From positions 2,383,501-2,447,500 of the forward strand of contig NZ_CP084752.1 of NCBI RefSeq assembly GCF_020535545.1: a stretch of 64,000 nt of DNA. The letters run 5' to 3'. Numbering within the stretch: position 1 is the first letter of the stretch; the number at the start of each line of letters is the position of its first letter. Under the pieces are notes generated by a model that was not told the origin of the DNA, ran no database searches, and worked only from the letters and a program-made list of their open reading frames with translations. Positions 44,191-53,070 of this stretch are shown in pieces. The position numbers and the translations under genes were made by a program. Origin of the DNA: Roseateles sp. XES5. Its GTDB lineage: Bacteria; Pseudomonadota; Alphaproteobacteria; Rhizobiales; Rhizobiaceae.

Positions 44191-45003
44191 TCAGTCGATC
44201 TGCTGGTTCATGGTCGCGGCCGGGCGCTCCTCGGCGGCGTGGTGGCGGACGACCCTGGCGGGCACGCCGGCGACGGTGCTGTGCGGGGGGACAGGGTCCA
44301 GGACGACGCTGCCCGCGGCGACCTTGCTGTAAGCGCCGACGTCGATATTGCCGAGGATCTTGGCGCCGGCGCCGATGAGGACGCCTCGGCGGATTTTCGG
44401 ATGGCGGTCGCCCTTGTCGCGGCCGGTACCGCCGAGCGTCACCTGCTGGAGGATGGAGACGTCGTCCTCGATGACAGTCGTCTCGCCGATCACGATGCCT
44501 GAGCCGTGGTCGAGCATGATGCCCTGCCCAAGGCGTGCGCCCGGATGAATGTCGAGGCCGAAGACGAGGGAGGCCTGCGAGGAGAGCCAGCGCGCTGCCT
44601 CCATCCGCCCCGCCTGCCAGAGGCGATGGGCGAAGCGATGGACCTGCAGGGCCTGGAAGCCCTTGAGATTGAGAAGAATGGTCAGCGGATCGGGATTGGC
44701 CGGATCGCGCGAGACGATCGCGGCGATGTCGGCTTCCGTTTCGGAGAGAAGCGCGGCGTCTTCGACCGACGAAAGGATCTGCGCGGCGAGCGCCCTGTCG
44801 CCCGGCCGATGGGCGAGACGGGCGGCCAGCGTGCCGATCAGCATCTGGCGGCCGGTCGCGGCCTTCAGGACCGGGAGCAGGAGGTCACGCAGAGGCGGCT
44901 GCGTGGCGGCAAGCGCCTCCGCCGCGGCGCGGATGGCGCGCCAGACGGCTCCTTCGGGCCGTGCGGCCGTGGAAAGCACAGGAAGGCTCGCCGGGTGCGC
45001 CAC
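44191..45003 (-). CDS. cysE: Serine O-acetyltransferase
   Basis: 270 aa. The N-terminal helical SATase domain (about residues 15-125; LLNLKGFQALQVHRFAHRLW) is followed by a left-handed beta-helix of hexapeptide repeats (about 145-250), with DIHPGARLGQGIMLDHGSGIVIGETTVI and RHPKIRRGVLIGAGAKILG. The His of LDHGSG and the Asp of LDIHPG are the expected catalytic residues. It makes O-acetylserine from serine and acetyl-CoA, the first step of cysteine synthesis. Follows the WD40 gene by nine bases, in one transcript on the minus strand. Confidence 0.96.
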   Translation of the reverse strand: MAHPASLPVLSTAARPEGAVWRAIRAAAEALAATQPPLRDLLLPVLKAATGRQMLIGTLAARLAHRPGDRALAAQILSSVEDAALLSETEADIAAIVSRDPANPDPLTILLNLKGFQALQVHRFAHRLWQAGRMEAARWLSSQASLVFGLDIHPGARLGQGIMLDHGSGIVIGETTVIEDDVSILQQVTLGGTGRDKGDRHPKIRRGVLIGAGAKILGNIDVGAYSKVAAGSVVLDPVPPHSTVAGVPARVVRHHAAEERPAATMNQQID

Positions 45004-45012
45004 GACGATCTC

Positions 45013-46002
45013 CTATCCCGCCAGATCGATCACGCCGCAATCGCCGGCTTCGCTGGCGAAGGCGAGCAGCTTGCCGTTGCGGCTCCAGGCCATGGACGTG
45101 ACGGCGCCCTTGCCGGGGCGGCGCAGCAGCACTTCGCGGCTGTCGGCGAAGCGGGCGGCGAGCACCATGCCGTCGGAATAGCCGATGGCGACGACGTCCT
45201 CGGCCGGATGGCAGGCGACGGACGTCACCATGACGTCGGCGCGGGTGCCGAGCTCCAGTGGCGGCTTGCCCATCGGGCCGTCCTTGGCCGAGAAGGGCCA
45301 GACGATGGCGGCCGGCGCACCGGAGGAGGCTAGCCACTTGCCCTTGGCGGACCATGAGAGCGACTTCACCTTCGTGGGATAGCCGGTCATGCGCATGTGG
45401 CGGGTTTCCGCGCCGGGCTTGGTGTCGAGCTTCCAGCCGTGCAGGGCGTTTTCCTGCATGCTGGTGACGACGAAGCGGCCATCCGGCGAGAAGGTGATGC
45501 CGGTATGGGCGCCCTTCCATTCCAGATCGACCGGCTGGGCGGCTGTCGCCACCCAATGCAGCGACGCGCCGTTGTAGCGGGCGGCGCCGAGGCGCAGGCC
45601 CTTCGGCGCGAAGGCGATGCCTTCGACCGAGCGGGCCTCGGTGAATTCCTTGATCGCGCCGTCCGCGAGGCGCACGCGCGCCGTCCGGCCCTCGGCGAAG
45701 CCGACCGCGCCTTGCGGACCGGCGGCGACGACGGAGATCCACTTGCGCGGCACTTCGGCAATCAGCGTGGTGGTGCCGTCGGCTGCGATGCGCTGCACCT
45801 TGCCGTCTTCGCCGCCGGTGACCAGCGTGTCGGTCGCCTCGTCGCGGATGCAGGCGAGCAGGCCCTCATGCGCCTCGGTGACCTTCTGGCCATGATCGAG
45901 GCGATGGATGGCGCCGGAGGCGGTGGCGAAGAACGGCACGTCGCCGAGGAAGGCGGCCGCGACGACGTGGCCGTCGAGATCGAGAGGCGCGACTGTCGGC
46001 AT
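45013..46002 (-). CDS. WD40-repeat protein
   Basis: 329 aa with several WD-like blades (for example ASLHWVATAAQPVDLEWKGAHTGITFSPDGRFVVTSMQENALHGWKL, broken in short here as HWVATA...FSPDGRFVV, and VTSMAWSRNGKLLAFASE). No signal peptide. A propeller scaffold of unknown partner. Its ATG shares a base with the stop of the preceding COG0523 gene (TGATG), so they are tightly coupled; it may be involved in metal handling, but that is inference. Confidence 0.88.
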   Translation of the reverse strand: MPTVAPLDLDGHVVAAAFLGDVPFFATASGAIHRLDHGQKVTEAHEGLLACIRDEATDTLVTGGEDGKVQRIAADGTTTLIAEVPRKWISVVAAGPQGAVGFAEGRTARVRLADGAIKEFTEARSVEGIAFAPKGLRLGAARYNGASLHWVATAAQPVDLEWKGAHTGITFSPDGRFVVTSMQENALHGWKLDTKPGAETRHMRMTGYPTKVKSLSWSAKGKWLASSGAPAAIVWPFSAKDGPMGKPPLELGTRADVMVTSVACHPAEDVVAIGYSDGMVLAARFADSREVLLRRPGKGAVTSMAWSRNGKLLAFASEAGDCGVIDLAG

Positions 46003-47132
46003 CAGTTGTTTTGCGCCTCGCAGGCCTTGAACGTACGTTCGATCTTCTCGCGGTCGAGATCGCGACCGATGAAGACGAGGCGGCTTTCGCGCTTCTCGCC
46101 GTCCTTCCAGGCGCGCTGGTGATCGCCTTCGACGATCATGTGCACGCCCTGCACGACGTAGCGCTCGTCGTCGCCGGCAAAGGCGATGATGCCCTTGAGG
46201 CGCAGGATGTTCGGGCCGTCCGTCTGGGTGATCTTCTGGATCCAGGGGAAGAAGCGGTCCGGGTTCATCTCGCCGCCGCGCAGCGAGATCGACTGCACCG
46301 TCACGTCATGGATCGGCGAGACGCCGTGGTCGTGGTGATGGTGGCCATGATCGTGATCGTGGTGGTGATGGTCGTGATCATGATCATGATCATGATGGTG
46401 GTGATCGTGGTCGTGACCATGATGATGATGGTCATGGCCGCAATCCGGGCCGCAGACATGGTCCGGGTGATCGTGGTCGAGGAAGTGCGGATCGTTTTCC
46501 AGCGCCCGCTCCAGGTTGAAGGCGCCCTGGTCGAGAACCTTGGTGAGGTCGATCTCCGAGCGGGTCGTGCGGTGGATGCGGGCAGAGGGATTGATGGCGC
46601 GCACGGTCGCTTCGATCGTCGCCAGTTCCTCGGGAGAGACGAGGTCGGCCTTGTTGACGAGCACGACGTCGGCAAAGGCGATCTGGTCCTCGGCTTCGCG
46701 GCTGTCCTTCAGGCGCAGCGGCAGGTGCTTGGCATCGACGAGCGCGACGACGGCGTCGAGCTCGGTCTTCTGGCGCACGTCGTCGTCCATGAAGAAGGTC
46801 TGGGCGACCGGCACCGGATCGGCGAGGCCTGTCGTTTCCACGATGATGGCGTCGAAGCGGCCGGGGCGGCGCATCAGGCCTTCCACCACGCGGATCAGGT
46901 CGCCGCGTACGGTGCAGCAGATGCAGCCGTTGTTCATTTCATAGATTTCCTCGTCCGACTCGACGATCAGGTCGTTGTCGATGCCGATCTCGCCGAACTC
47001 GTTGACGATGACGGCGTATTTCTTGCCGTGATTGCCGGTGAGGATGCGGTTGAGAAGCGTCGTCTTGCCGGCGCCGAGATAGCCGGTGAGCACGGTGACG
47101 GGAATGGGCTTGGGGAGAGCTGTTTCGGTCAT
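46002..47132 (-). CDS. COG0523 GTPase, His-rich zinc-type metallochaperone
   Basis: 376 aa G3E GTPase (CobW/ZagA/ZigA type). P-loop GYLGAGKTT (residues 17-25), the metal site CICC (C70, C72, C73), and NKAD (160-163) are present. A long His/Asp-rich loop spans about 216-269 with runs of HHHH, preceding the CobW_C domain. GTP hydrolysis is thought to drive metal transfer, usually Zn or Co. The ATG at 47132 matches the conserved N terminus; upstream 41 codons are unlikely. No clear Zur box is seen. Couples to the WD40 gene. Confidence 0.93.
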   Translation of the reverse strand: MTETALPKPIPVTVLTGYLGAGKTTLLNRILTGNHGKKYAVIVNEFGEIGIDNDLIVESDEEIYEMNNGCICCTVRGDLIRVVEGLMRRPGRFDAIIVETTGLADPVPVAQTFFMDDDVRQKTELDAVVALVDAKHLPLRLKDSREAEDQIAFADVVLVNKADLVSPEELATIEATVRAINPSARIHRTTRSEIDLTKVLDQGAFNLERALENDPHFLDHDHPDHVCGPDCGHDHHHHGHDHDHHHHDHDHDHDHHHHDHDHGHHHHDHGVSPIHDVTVQSISLRGGEMNPDRFFPWIQKITQTDGPNILRLKGIIAFAGDDERYVVQGVHMIVEGDHQRAWKDGEKRESRLVFIGRDLDREKIERTFKACEAQNN

Positions 47133-47284
47133 GGGAACCTCGAAGAAGGGGACGCGCGTCCGTCGTTGCGACTGATATAGGAGATCGAACGGGCGAGCGC
47201 AAATACCGCAGACGAGCACGCTGCCGCAAACCATCGCCCATCCAGGCCCTGCCACTTCAGCGGATCAATTGTGCCGCGCACATC

Positions 47285-47303
47285 GATTGACGATCAGTCA
47301 ATC
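47285..47303. promoter_or_regulatory. Inverted repeat upstream of the COG0523 gene
   Basis: GATTGAC-GATCA-GTCAATC, perfect 7-bp arms, about 155 bp upstream of the COG0523 start and 127 bp upstream of the AT-rich orphan gene. It could be an operator for either; no matching second copy is seen. Confidence 0.45.
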
Positions 47304-47429
47304 AAACCCTGCAAAATTCACTCCTGCGTATACTGAGCTTCATATGTCCCACTCTTGAAAGTTGAGGTAATTTTCGATCAAAATAAATGTGGCTCGATGA
47401 ATAACTCTGAGAGGCGCAGGGGCTAAAGG

Positions 47430-47744
47430 GTGGAATTGTCAAATTTTATTATGTTTTTGTACGTATTGCAGATTATTTCCCTTTTTGCTCTTAGCGTATT
47501 CTCGTCTTATGAGCTGCGAAAATTGGCTAAAGAAGCAGGTGGTGAGAGTGCGTTTCTGCGGTATACTCCCCCTCTTTTTGTCGAGATCAATACTTTACAT
47601 CCAGATTGTCCAGAATGGGTAGCAAGAAAATACCAATCAATCCTCAAAACCACGTCGTTTATATTTGTATTGTGGCTTTTCTCTTTTGGTTTTCTCAATA
47701 AGACGGTGGAGCTTTATCCGTGGTTAGATTTTAAACGGCACTAA
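47430..47744 (+). CDS. AT-rich hypothetical membrane protein
   Basis: 104 aa from a GTG with AGGGG seven bases upstream; ATG 47451 is an alternative. A first helix (FIMFLYVLQIISLFALSVF) and a second near the C terminus (TTSFIFVLWLFSFGFL) flank a short hydrophilic loop. The gene and its surroundings are strongly AT-rich (many TTT/ATT codons) compared with the rest of the window. No homologue is recognised. Suggests a recent arrival, but coding status rests on the ribosome site and the membrane helices. Confidence 0.55.
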   Translation: MELSNFIMFLYVLQIISLFALSVFSSYELRKLAKEAGGESAFLRYTPPLFVEINTLHPDCPEWVARKYQSILKTTSFIFVLWLFSFGFLNKTVELYPWLDFKRH

Positions 47745-47818
47745 TCTTTTGTAGCCAGTCCATTATGAAGTTGCAGCAAATCGATGCCCGATGATTTTCG
47801 GCTGATACCCAGCGTGCT

Positions 47819-48610
47819 CTAGACAAGTGTCCGCACGTCAAAGGCCGCGACATCTTCCAGCAGGGCGACGAGGCCGCCGACGGCATGGGCGATCAGCCGC
47901 TCGCCCTTTTCCGCCGTCGCGGCGCTGGCGTCGCCTGTCACGCCCTTCGGGTTGAGGTCGGCCATCTTCCAGCCGAAGGCATGTGGACCATAGGCGCGCA
48001 GATGGGCGAAGCGGGCTGCAAACTCGGCCTGCCGCGAACCGAAGCGCTCGGCCTTGTCGGTCTTCACCCGGTCGGGATGGAGGGTAAGCATGACGGAGGT
48101 TTCGATGTCGCCGCCATGGATGTCGATGGCCTTGTCTTCCGGCGCGATCCAGCCGTCCGGCTGGCCGAAACGGGTCCAGGCGGTGGCCACGACGAGCATG
48201 TTCAGCCGCACGCGCGCTTCCGTCGCGACGATGGTCATCAAGGGCGAATTGCCGCCATGGGCGTTGAGCAGCACGAGCTTGCGGATGCCGAAGCGGTCTA
48301 GGTCTTCGGCAATGCGCAGCCAGCGCTCGATGGCCTCGGCATAGGGAAGGGAGCGGGTGCCGACTACGTCGAGATGTTCGGGCGAATAGCCGACCGGCTC
48401 GGTGGGCAGGACCGTGACGGGCAGATGGGCGGGCAGGACGGCCATCAGCCGTTCGGCGATGCCATCGGCGATCAGCGTATCGGTTTCCAGCGGCAGGTGG
48501 GGGCCGTGGCCCTCATGCGCACCGAGCGGCAGGACGGCGATCCAGTCGGCGCGGTCCTCCGGCGCCAGCATGGGGTCGTTCTCGGTCCACCGCATCTTGG
48601 GATGCGCCAT
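47819..48610 (-). CDS. Creatininase-family amidohydrolase
   Basis: 263 aa. Metal-ligand blocks of the creatininase/MftE fold are visible: LPLGAHEGHGPHLPLETD (Glu33, His35 or 38, Asp44) and LNAHGGNSPL, followed by DIHGGDIETSVML. The family hydrolyses creatinine or small cyclic amides and peptides. The substrate is not evident; the His-Gly-Gly-Asp-Ile block is well conserved. Monocistronic, divergent from the MarR gene. Confidence 0.88.
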   Translation of the reverse strand: MAHPKMRWTENDPMLAPEDRADWIAVLPLGAHEGHGPHLPLETDTLIADGIAERLMAVLPAHLPVTVLPTEPVGYSPEHLDVVGTRSLPYAEAIERWLRIAEDLDRFGIRKLVLLNAHGGNSPLMTIVATEARVRLNMLVVATAWTRFGQPDGWIAPEDKAIDIHGGDIETSVMLTLHPDRVKTDKAERFGSRQAEFAARFAHLRAYGPHAFGWKMADLNPKGVTGDASAATAEKGERLIAHAVGGLVALLEDVAAFDVRTLV

Positions 48611-48723
48611 GGCGTCTCTCCGATCCTTACTTGCCGCCAGCCTCGGTCCTCTGTCATACAGGGCCGAGCCCGCGATGCAAGGGCGATACTGGGACGATGC
48701 TGCGGCGGTGCAGGAGGCGATGC

Positions 48724-49260
48724 ATGGGCAAGAAGCACAAGGACGGCAAGGACGGGAAGAAGGCCAAGAAAAAGAAGGCGCACGAAGACGTTTCGGGCGC
48801 GGGCCTTGCCGCTGCCGTCGTCAGTGCCGCCCGCTCCATGCGCACCGTGCTGTCGCGCAACCTGCTCGCCACCGGTCTCTATGCCGGGCAGGACGGGGTT
48901 ATCCTTGCGCTTTCGGAAGAGGGCGGGCTGACGGCCGGCGCGCTTGCGGTCCGGCTCGGCGTCAAGGCGCCGACCATGACGCGCACCATCGGCCGGCTGG
49001 AGGCGCAGGGCTTCGTCGCGCGCAGGCCGGACGAGACGGACGGGCGCCTCACGGTCGTGCATCTCACCGAAGCCGGTCGCGCCTCCGTCGGGCATATCAC
49101 GGAGGCGGGCCGGCTCAGCGAACAGCAGGCGGCCGAGGGGCTCAGCGAGAAGGACGTGCGCAATCTCCTCAAGCTCTTGCGCGCAATGGACGAGAACCTT
49201 CATGCCGCCCTGCCGGATGCGTCTCGCAACGGCGAAAAGACGGTTGCCGACGACATTTAA
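48724..49260 (+). CDS. MarR-family regulator with a lysine-rich N-terminal tail
   Basis: 178 aa. The first 20 residues are almost all Lys, Gly and Asp (GKKHKDGKDGKKAKKKKA), unlike typical MarR proteins, and then follow a MarR winged helix: GALAVRLGVKAPTMTRTIGRLEAQGFVARRPDETDGRLTVVHLT. The ATG at 48724 follows GGAGGCG. The basic tail may add DNA contacts. Divergent from the creatininase gene and immediately followed by a LacI gene, whose operator starts right after its stop codon. Confidence 0.88.
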   Translation: MGKKHKDGKDGKKAKKKKAHEDVSGAGLAAAVVSAARSMRTVLSRNLLATGLYAGQDGVILALSEEGGLTAGALAVRLGVKAPTMTRTIGRLEAQGFVARRPDETDGRLTVVHLTEAGRASVGHITEAGRLSEQQAAEGLSEKDVRNLLKLLRAMDENLHAALPDASRNGEKTVADDI

Positions 49261-49278
49261 ACTGTTTAAATAAACGGT
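49261..49278. promoter_or_regulatory. Candidate operator of the LacI-dehydrogenase pair
   Basis: ACTGTTTA-AA-TAAACGGT: 8-bp arms with one mismatched pair, immediately after the marR stop codon and 39 bp before the LacI start. AT-rich flanks continue the symmetry (TTTAA / TTAAA). Likely autoregulation. Confidence 0.65.
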
Positions 49279-49317
49279 TTTAAAGCCGCGTTGCTGCGCG
49301 TTCGTCGGGGAGGGATC

Positions 49318-50346
49318 GTGGCACAGAAAATCAAGCTTTCCACCATCGCGGAGACGCTGGGCGTTTCCACGGCGACGGTGTCGCTTGCGCTCCGGGACAG
49401 CCCGCTCGTCGCCGCCGCAACCCGTGACAAGATCAAGGAACAGGCGCGCGCGCTCGGCTATATCTACAACCGCCGGGCCGCCAGCTTGCGCACCTCACGT
49501 TCGGGCATCATCGGCGTCGTCGTGCACGACATCATGAACCCGTTCTATGCGGAAATCCTCAAATCCATCGAGAGCGAGCTGGACCGCGACCGGCAGACCT
49601 TCATCCTCTCGAACCACTACGATTCCGTCGAGAAGCAGCGCAACTTCGTCGAGACGCTGCTGCAGCTCGGCGGCGACGGGGTCATCATGTCGCCGGCCAT
49701 CGGCACGCCGCCGGAGGATATCCAGCTTGCCGAGGACAATGGCATGCCGGCGATCCTGATCGCGCGCTCCATCGAGGGGCTGGACGTGCCGATCTTCCGC
49801 GGCGACGACAGCTACGGCATCTCGCTCGCCACCAATCACCTGATCGGCCTCGGCCACCGCACCATCGCCATGGTAGGGGGCACGGACCAGACATCGACCG
49901 GCCGCGACCGCTACCAGGGCTATGTCAATGCGCTGCGCAAGGCCAATATCGAGGTCGATCCGGGCCTGCGCATTCCCGGCCCGCGCACCAAGCAGGGCGG
50001 TTTCGAGGCGGCGGTGCATTTTCTTTCCCTGCCGCAGAAGCCGACGGCCGCCGTCTGCTGGAACGACCTTGTCGCCATCGGCCTGATGAACGGCATCGCC
50101 CGCGCCGGGCTCGTGCCGGGCCGCGATGTTTCCGTCACCGGCTATGACGATCTTGAGGAGGCGGCAATCGCGACGCCTGCCCTTACCACCGTCTGGAACG
50201 GCCAGTCCGAGGTTGGGCGCAACGCCGCCCGCGCACTGCTCGACAAACTTTCCGGCAGCCATGAGCCCGACGGGATCCACCTCATCAAGCCGGAAATGCG
50301 CATCCGGCAATCCACCGGACCGCTGAAGCCTCATCCGGAAGGCTGA
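49318..50346 (+). CDS. LacI-family regulator
   Basis: 342 aa. The frame is open further upstream, but the GTG at 49318, preceded by GGGGAGGG, starts the conserved KIKLSTIAETLGVSTATVSLALRDSPLV helix-turn-helix. Hinge YNRRAASLRTSRS and a sugar/acid-binding effector domain follow (GIIGVVVHDIMNPFYAEIL; WNDLVAIGLMNGIARAG; DVSVTGYDDLEEAAIATP). 27 bp upstream of a 2-hydroxyacid dehydrogenase, which it probably regulates. A palindromic operator lies between it and marR. Confidence 0.9.
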   Translation: MAQKIKLSTIAETLGVSTATVSLALRDSPLVAAATRDKIKEQARALGYIYNRRAASLRTSRSGIIGVVVHDIMNPFYAEILKSIESELDRDRQTFILSNHYDSVEKQRNFVETLLQLGGDGVIMSPAIGTPPEDIQLAEDNGMPAILIARSIEGLDVPIFRGDDSYGISLATNHLIGLGHRTIAMVGGTDQTSTGRDRYQGYVNALRKANIEVDPGLRIPGPRTKQGGFEAAVHFLSLPQKPTAAVCWNDLVAIGLMNGIARAGLVPGRDVSVTGYDDLEEAAIATPALTTVWNGQSEVGRNAARALLDKLSGSHEPDGIHLIKPEMRIRQSTGPLKPHPEG

Positions 50347-50373
50347 GCCCACCCGACCAGAGGAGGTTTTGCC

Positions 50374-51342
50374 ATGACGGCCAAGACACGCATTCTCGTG
50401 CCCGGCACGATCCGCGAGCGGGTGCTCGATCGCCTGAAGGACGATTTCGACATCGTGCGTATCGAGCGGGCCGACCCGTCGCTGCTCGCCCGTTCGGAGG
50501 CTGCGAGCATTGCGGGCGCGGCCGTTTCCGGTTCCTTCGGGGCGGCGCTGATCGAGCATCTTCCGGCGCTCGAAGTCATCGCGAGTTTCGGCGTCGGCTA
50601 TGACGGCGTCGATGTCGCGGCCGCCGCCGCGCGCGGCATTGCCGTCACCAACACGCCCGATGTCCTCAACGATGAGGTGGCCGACACCACCATCGGCCTC
50701 CTGCTGAACACGGTGCGCCGTTTTCCACAGGCGGAAGCCTGGCTGCGCGAGGGCCGCTGGAAGCGCGAAGGCGCCTTTCCGCTGACGCCGCTCAGCCTGC
50801 GTGGCCGCCGGGCCGGGATCTACGGCCTCGGCCGCATCGGGCTGGCGATTGCGGAGCGGCTGAAGGGGTTCGGGCTCGATATCGCCTACCACACCCGCCG
50901 CCCGCGCGAGGGCGTCTCCTATGCCTATTACCCCTCGCTGCTGGAACTGGCCGGCGCGGTCGATATCCTCATCGCCATCGTGCCGAAGACGGCGGACACC
51001 CATAAGACCATCGACGCGGACGTGCTGCGCGCACTGGGGCCTGATGGCGTTCTGATCAATGTCGGACGCGGCTGGACGGTCGATGAGGCGGCGCTTGCCG
51101 ACGCGCTGCGGGAGGGCGTGATCGCCGCCGCGGGCCTCGATGTGTTCTACGACGAGCCGAATGTACCGGAGGCGCTGCTGGGGTTGCCGAACGTCTCGCT
51201 GCTGCCCCATGTCGCCTCGGCCTCGGTGGCGACGCGCAATGCCATGGCCGATCTCGTCGCCGACAATCTCTTCGCCTGGTTCGATCGCGGCGCGGCGCTG
51301 ACGCCGGTGCCGGAAACACCCTTTACGCGAAAAACGAGGTAG
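50374..51342 (+). CDS. D-2-hydroxyacid dehydrogenase (glyoxylate/hydroxypyruvate reductase type)
   Basis: 322 aa. NAD(P)-binding motif GRRAGIYGLGRIGLAIAERL, catalytic Arg in INVGRGWTVDEAALADAL, Glu in GLDVFYDEPNVPEALL and His in LLPHVASASVATR match the D-isomer family. Closest in pattern to glyoxylate/hydroxypyruvate reductases acting on small 2-oxo acids; exact substrate unknown. AGAGGAGG precedes the ATG. Its regulator is probably the LacI protein just upstream, suggesting induction by a sugar or acid degradation product. Confidence 0.92.
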   Translation: MTAKTRILVPGTIRERVLDRLKDDFDIVRIERADPSLLARSEAASIAGAAVSGSFGAALIEHLPALEVIASFGVGYDGVDVAAAAARGIAVTNTPDVLNDEVADTTIGLLLNTVRRFPQAEAWLREGRWKREGAFPLTPLSLRGRRAGIYGLGRIGLAIAERLKGFGLDIAYHTRRPREGVSYAYYPSLLELAGAVDILIAIVPKTADTHKTIDADVLRALGPDGVLINVGRGWTVDEAALADALREGVIAAAGLDVFYDEPNVPEALLGLPNVSLLPHVASASVATRNAMADLVADNLFAWFDRGAALTPVPETPFTRKTR

Positions 51343-51423
51343 GGGCCGGAAAGCCTTCGTTAACCTTTCGGCAAGTTTGCAGGCGCATGCTTTTCCCATC
51401 GAGTCGCCGACGGAGAAAAGCCC

Positions 51424-51834
51424 ATGAAGACACTGACGATTGCCGTTCTGGCCGGTGCCGTGTCGCTGGGTCTCTGGAGCTTCCTGAGCCAGCAGGCCCC
51501 GGGCGTGGACCCCGTGGTTTCGGGCTCCATTCCCGCGCGCGCGGCGGCCGGGCACAGCTATACGATTTCCAACGTGGTGGCGAACACGGCCTGCCTTGCC
51601 GAGCGTAGTAGCCCGATTTCGAGCCGCAGTGCCCGCTTCGTCGCGGGAGCGGATTGCGATAGCGTCTGGCCCGGTCTTTCCAAGGCGCGGACCTGGACCA
51701 ACAATGGCGACGGCACGGTCGTCGTCGCGGATGCGCAGGGCGAGGCGATCCTGACGGTCGTCGACGGCGACGGGCTTGCCTATGAGGCCGTCGAGCCCGC
51801 CGACGCGATGGTCACGATGATTTCAGCAGACTGA
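51424..51834 (+). CDS. AprI/Inh-like periplasmic protease inhibitor
   Basis: 136 aa. Signal peptide or anchor (MKTLTIAVLAGAVSLGLWSF), then a small beta-barrel resembling the Inh/AprI family: Cys in NTACLAERSS, Cys in GADCDSVWPGL, Trp in ARTWTNNGDG and GEAILTVVDGDG. Family members inhibit serralysin-type metalloproteases in the periplasm. No protease gene is linked here, so a structural or general role is possible. Both expected Cys residues are present and could form the family disulfide. Confidence 0.6.
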   Translation: MKTLTIAVLAGAVSLGLWSFLSQQAPGVDPVVSGSIPARAAAGHSYTISNVVANTACLAERSSPISSRSARFVAGADCDSVWPGLSKARTWTNNGDGTVVVADAQGEAILTVVDGDGLAYEAVEPADAMVTMISAD

Positions 51835-51841
51835 AGGCGGC

Positions 51842-52615
51842 CTATTCGGCCGCCTGTGCAATGCCGGCCTTGGCGGCGGCATAGTCCCGCACGGCCTCGC
51901 CAAATGCGGCGAAGAGCTTGTTGGAAGGCTGGTCGGAACCCACCCAATATTCCGGATGCCACTGCACGCCGACGGCAAAGGCCTTCGCGCCGATGACCGA
52001 GACGGCTTCGATCGTGCCGTCCTCGGCAAGGGCTTCCACGGCAAGGCGCGGCGCCTTTTCGGAGATCGCCTGCCGGTGCAGCGAATTGACCTGAATCTCG
52101 CCGGCGCCGATCACCGAAGCGAGGCAGCTGCCTTCGTTGACCTTGACGGTCTGGCGAATGCCGTAGGCGACATCCAGCACCGGCGTATCCGGCTTGCGAT
52201 GGTCCCACATGCCGGGCTGGTCCTGGATCTCGTTGGCAAGCGTGCCGCCGAGAACCACATTGAGTTCCTGGATGCCGCGGCAGATGGCGAGCAGCGGAAT
52301 GCCGCGCTCCAGCGCGCGCTCGATGAGCGGCAGGCTGGTCGCGTCGCGCGCCCGGTCATAGGGGCCTTCGGCGTCGGTGGCTTCCCTGCCGTAGAGCGAG
52401 GGATGCACGTTGGTGCGCGAGCCGCTGACCAGAAGCCCGTCCACCCGGTCGAGGATGCCGTCGAAATCATTGTCGGCTTCCAGCGCCGGCACGAGGAAGA
52501 CGGTGACGTCTGCGCCCTTGACGGCGGCGCGCACGTACTGGTTCGGGGTGGCCTGCCAGACGTTGCCTTCGATTTCCCTGATGTCGGCGGGAATGGCGAC
52601 GACGGGTTTCGACAT
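51842..52615 (-). CDS. Class I glutamine amidotransferase / gamma-glutamyl-GABA hydrolase (PuuD-like)
   Basis: 257 aa. Nucleophile Cys112 in LLAICRGIQELNVVLGG, the partner His in GVQWHPEYW and the oxyanion GSRTNVHPSLYG region match the peptidase C26 group. PuuD hydrolyses gamma-glutamyl-GABA in putrescine utilisation; no other puu genes are adjacent, so specificity is inferred only. ATG at 52615 begins the conserved KPVVAIPADIRE. Convergent with the inhibitor-like gene by seven bases. Confidence 0.88.
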   Translation of the reverse strand: MSKPVVAIPADIREIEGNVWQATPNQYVRAAVKGADVTVFLVPALEADNDFDGILDRVDGLLVSGSRTNVHPSLYGREATDAEGPYDRARDATSLPLIERALERGIPLLAICRGIQELNVVLGGTLANEIQDQPGMWDHRKPDTPVLDVAYGIRQTVKVNEGSCLASVIGAGEIQVNSLHRQAISEKAPRLAVEALAEDGTIEAVSVIGAKAFAVGVQWHPEYWVGSDQPSNKLFAAFGEAVRDYAAAKAGIAQAAE

Positions 52616-53070
52616 GATGGGCTCCGGAAAAAGAAATACCAAAAGAGGATTTGCTATCAAATCCCGCGCCAGTCAATTCCCCCTTTCTGGCGAAATGACG
52701 ACAAGAAGGCGGGTTTGAGCGGTACCGTGTCGCCTGCGCATCACGATCCCCTGCTAGTTTTGAGGGGTCTGGCGAAGGGAGGGCGTTAACCAAGCTCTTG
52801 CAAACGAGGATTGCAATGCAAGTTTCTCGCACTTTCATTCACGCAATACTCTATCGCCTCGGAGTCAGGAAATTGCGTGACGCATGTATGGCAGGTTGAG
52901 TTTCTTTGCGGGAAACTTGTTATTCTGCAATATTGAGTTGAAGACAGCTTCCCTTGGTTGAAAAGGCGTGCAATAATGCCTGAACGCACCCTCTTTATTG
53001 GGTAATTTCCCGAAATCATTCATTAAATTTTGGCCGGTAACCCTCGAACGTCATAGGGAGTGCCGAGTCC
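52616..53070. other. 455-bp AT-leaning intergenic region
   Basis: No gene supported. The distal half is AT-rich (AATATTGAGTTG, TTCATTAAATTTTGG) and presumably holds the promoters of the divergent amidotransferase and GGDEF-EAL genes. AGGGAG lies ten bases before the latter's ATG. No palindrome beyond short ones was recognised. Confidence 0.4.

Noticed and set aside
46320..46445. Repeated GATCATGATGGTGGTC-like DNA, resembling a tandem repeat or CRISPR
   Set aside because: The repeats are the codons of the His/Asp-rich loop of the COG0523 GTPase; there are no spacers and the frame is open throughout.
52786..53019. 77-codon minus-strand frame in the gap before the GGDEF-EAL gene
   Set aside because: No ribosome site, no hydrophobic segment or motif, and residue composition looks random; treated as non-coding.
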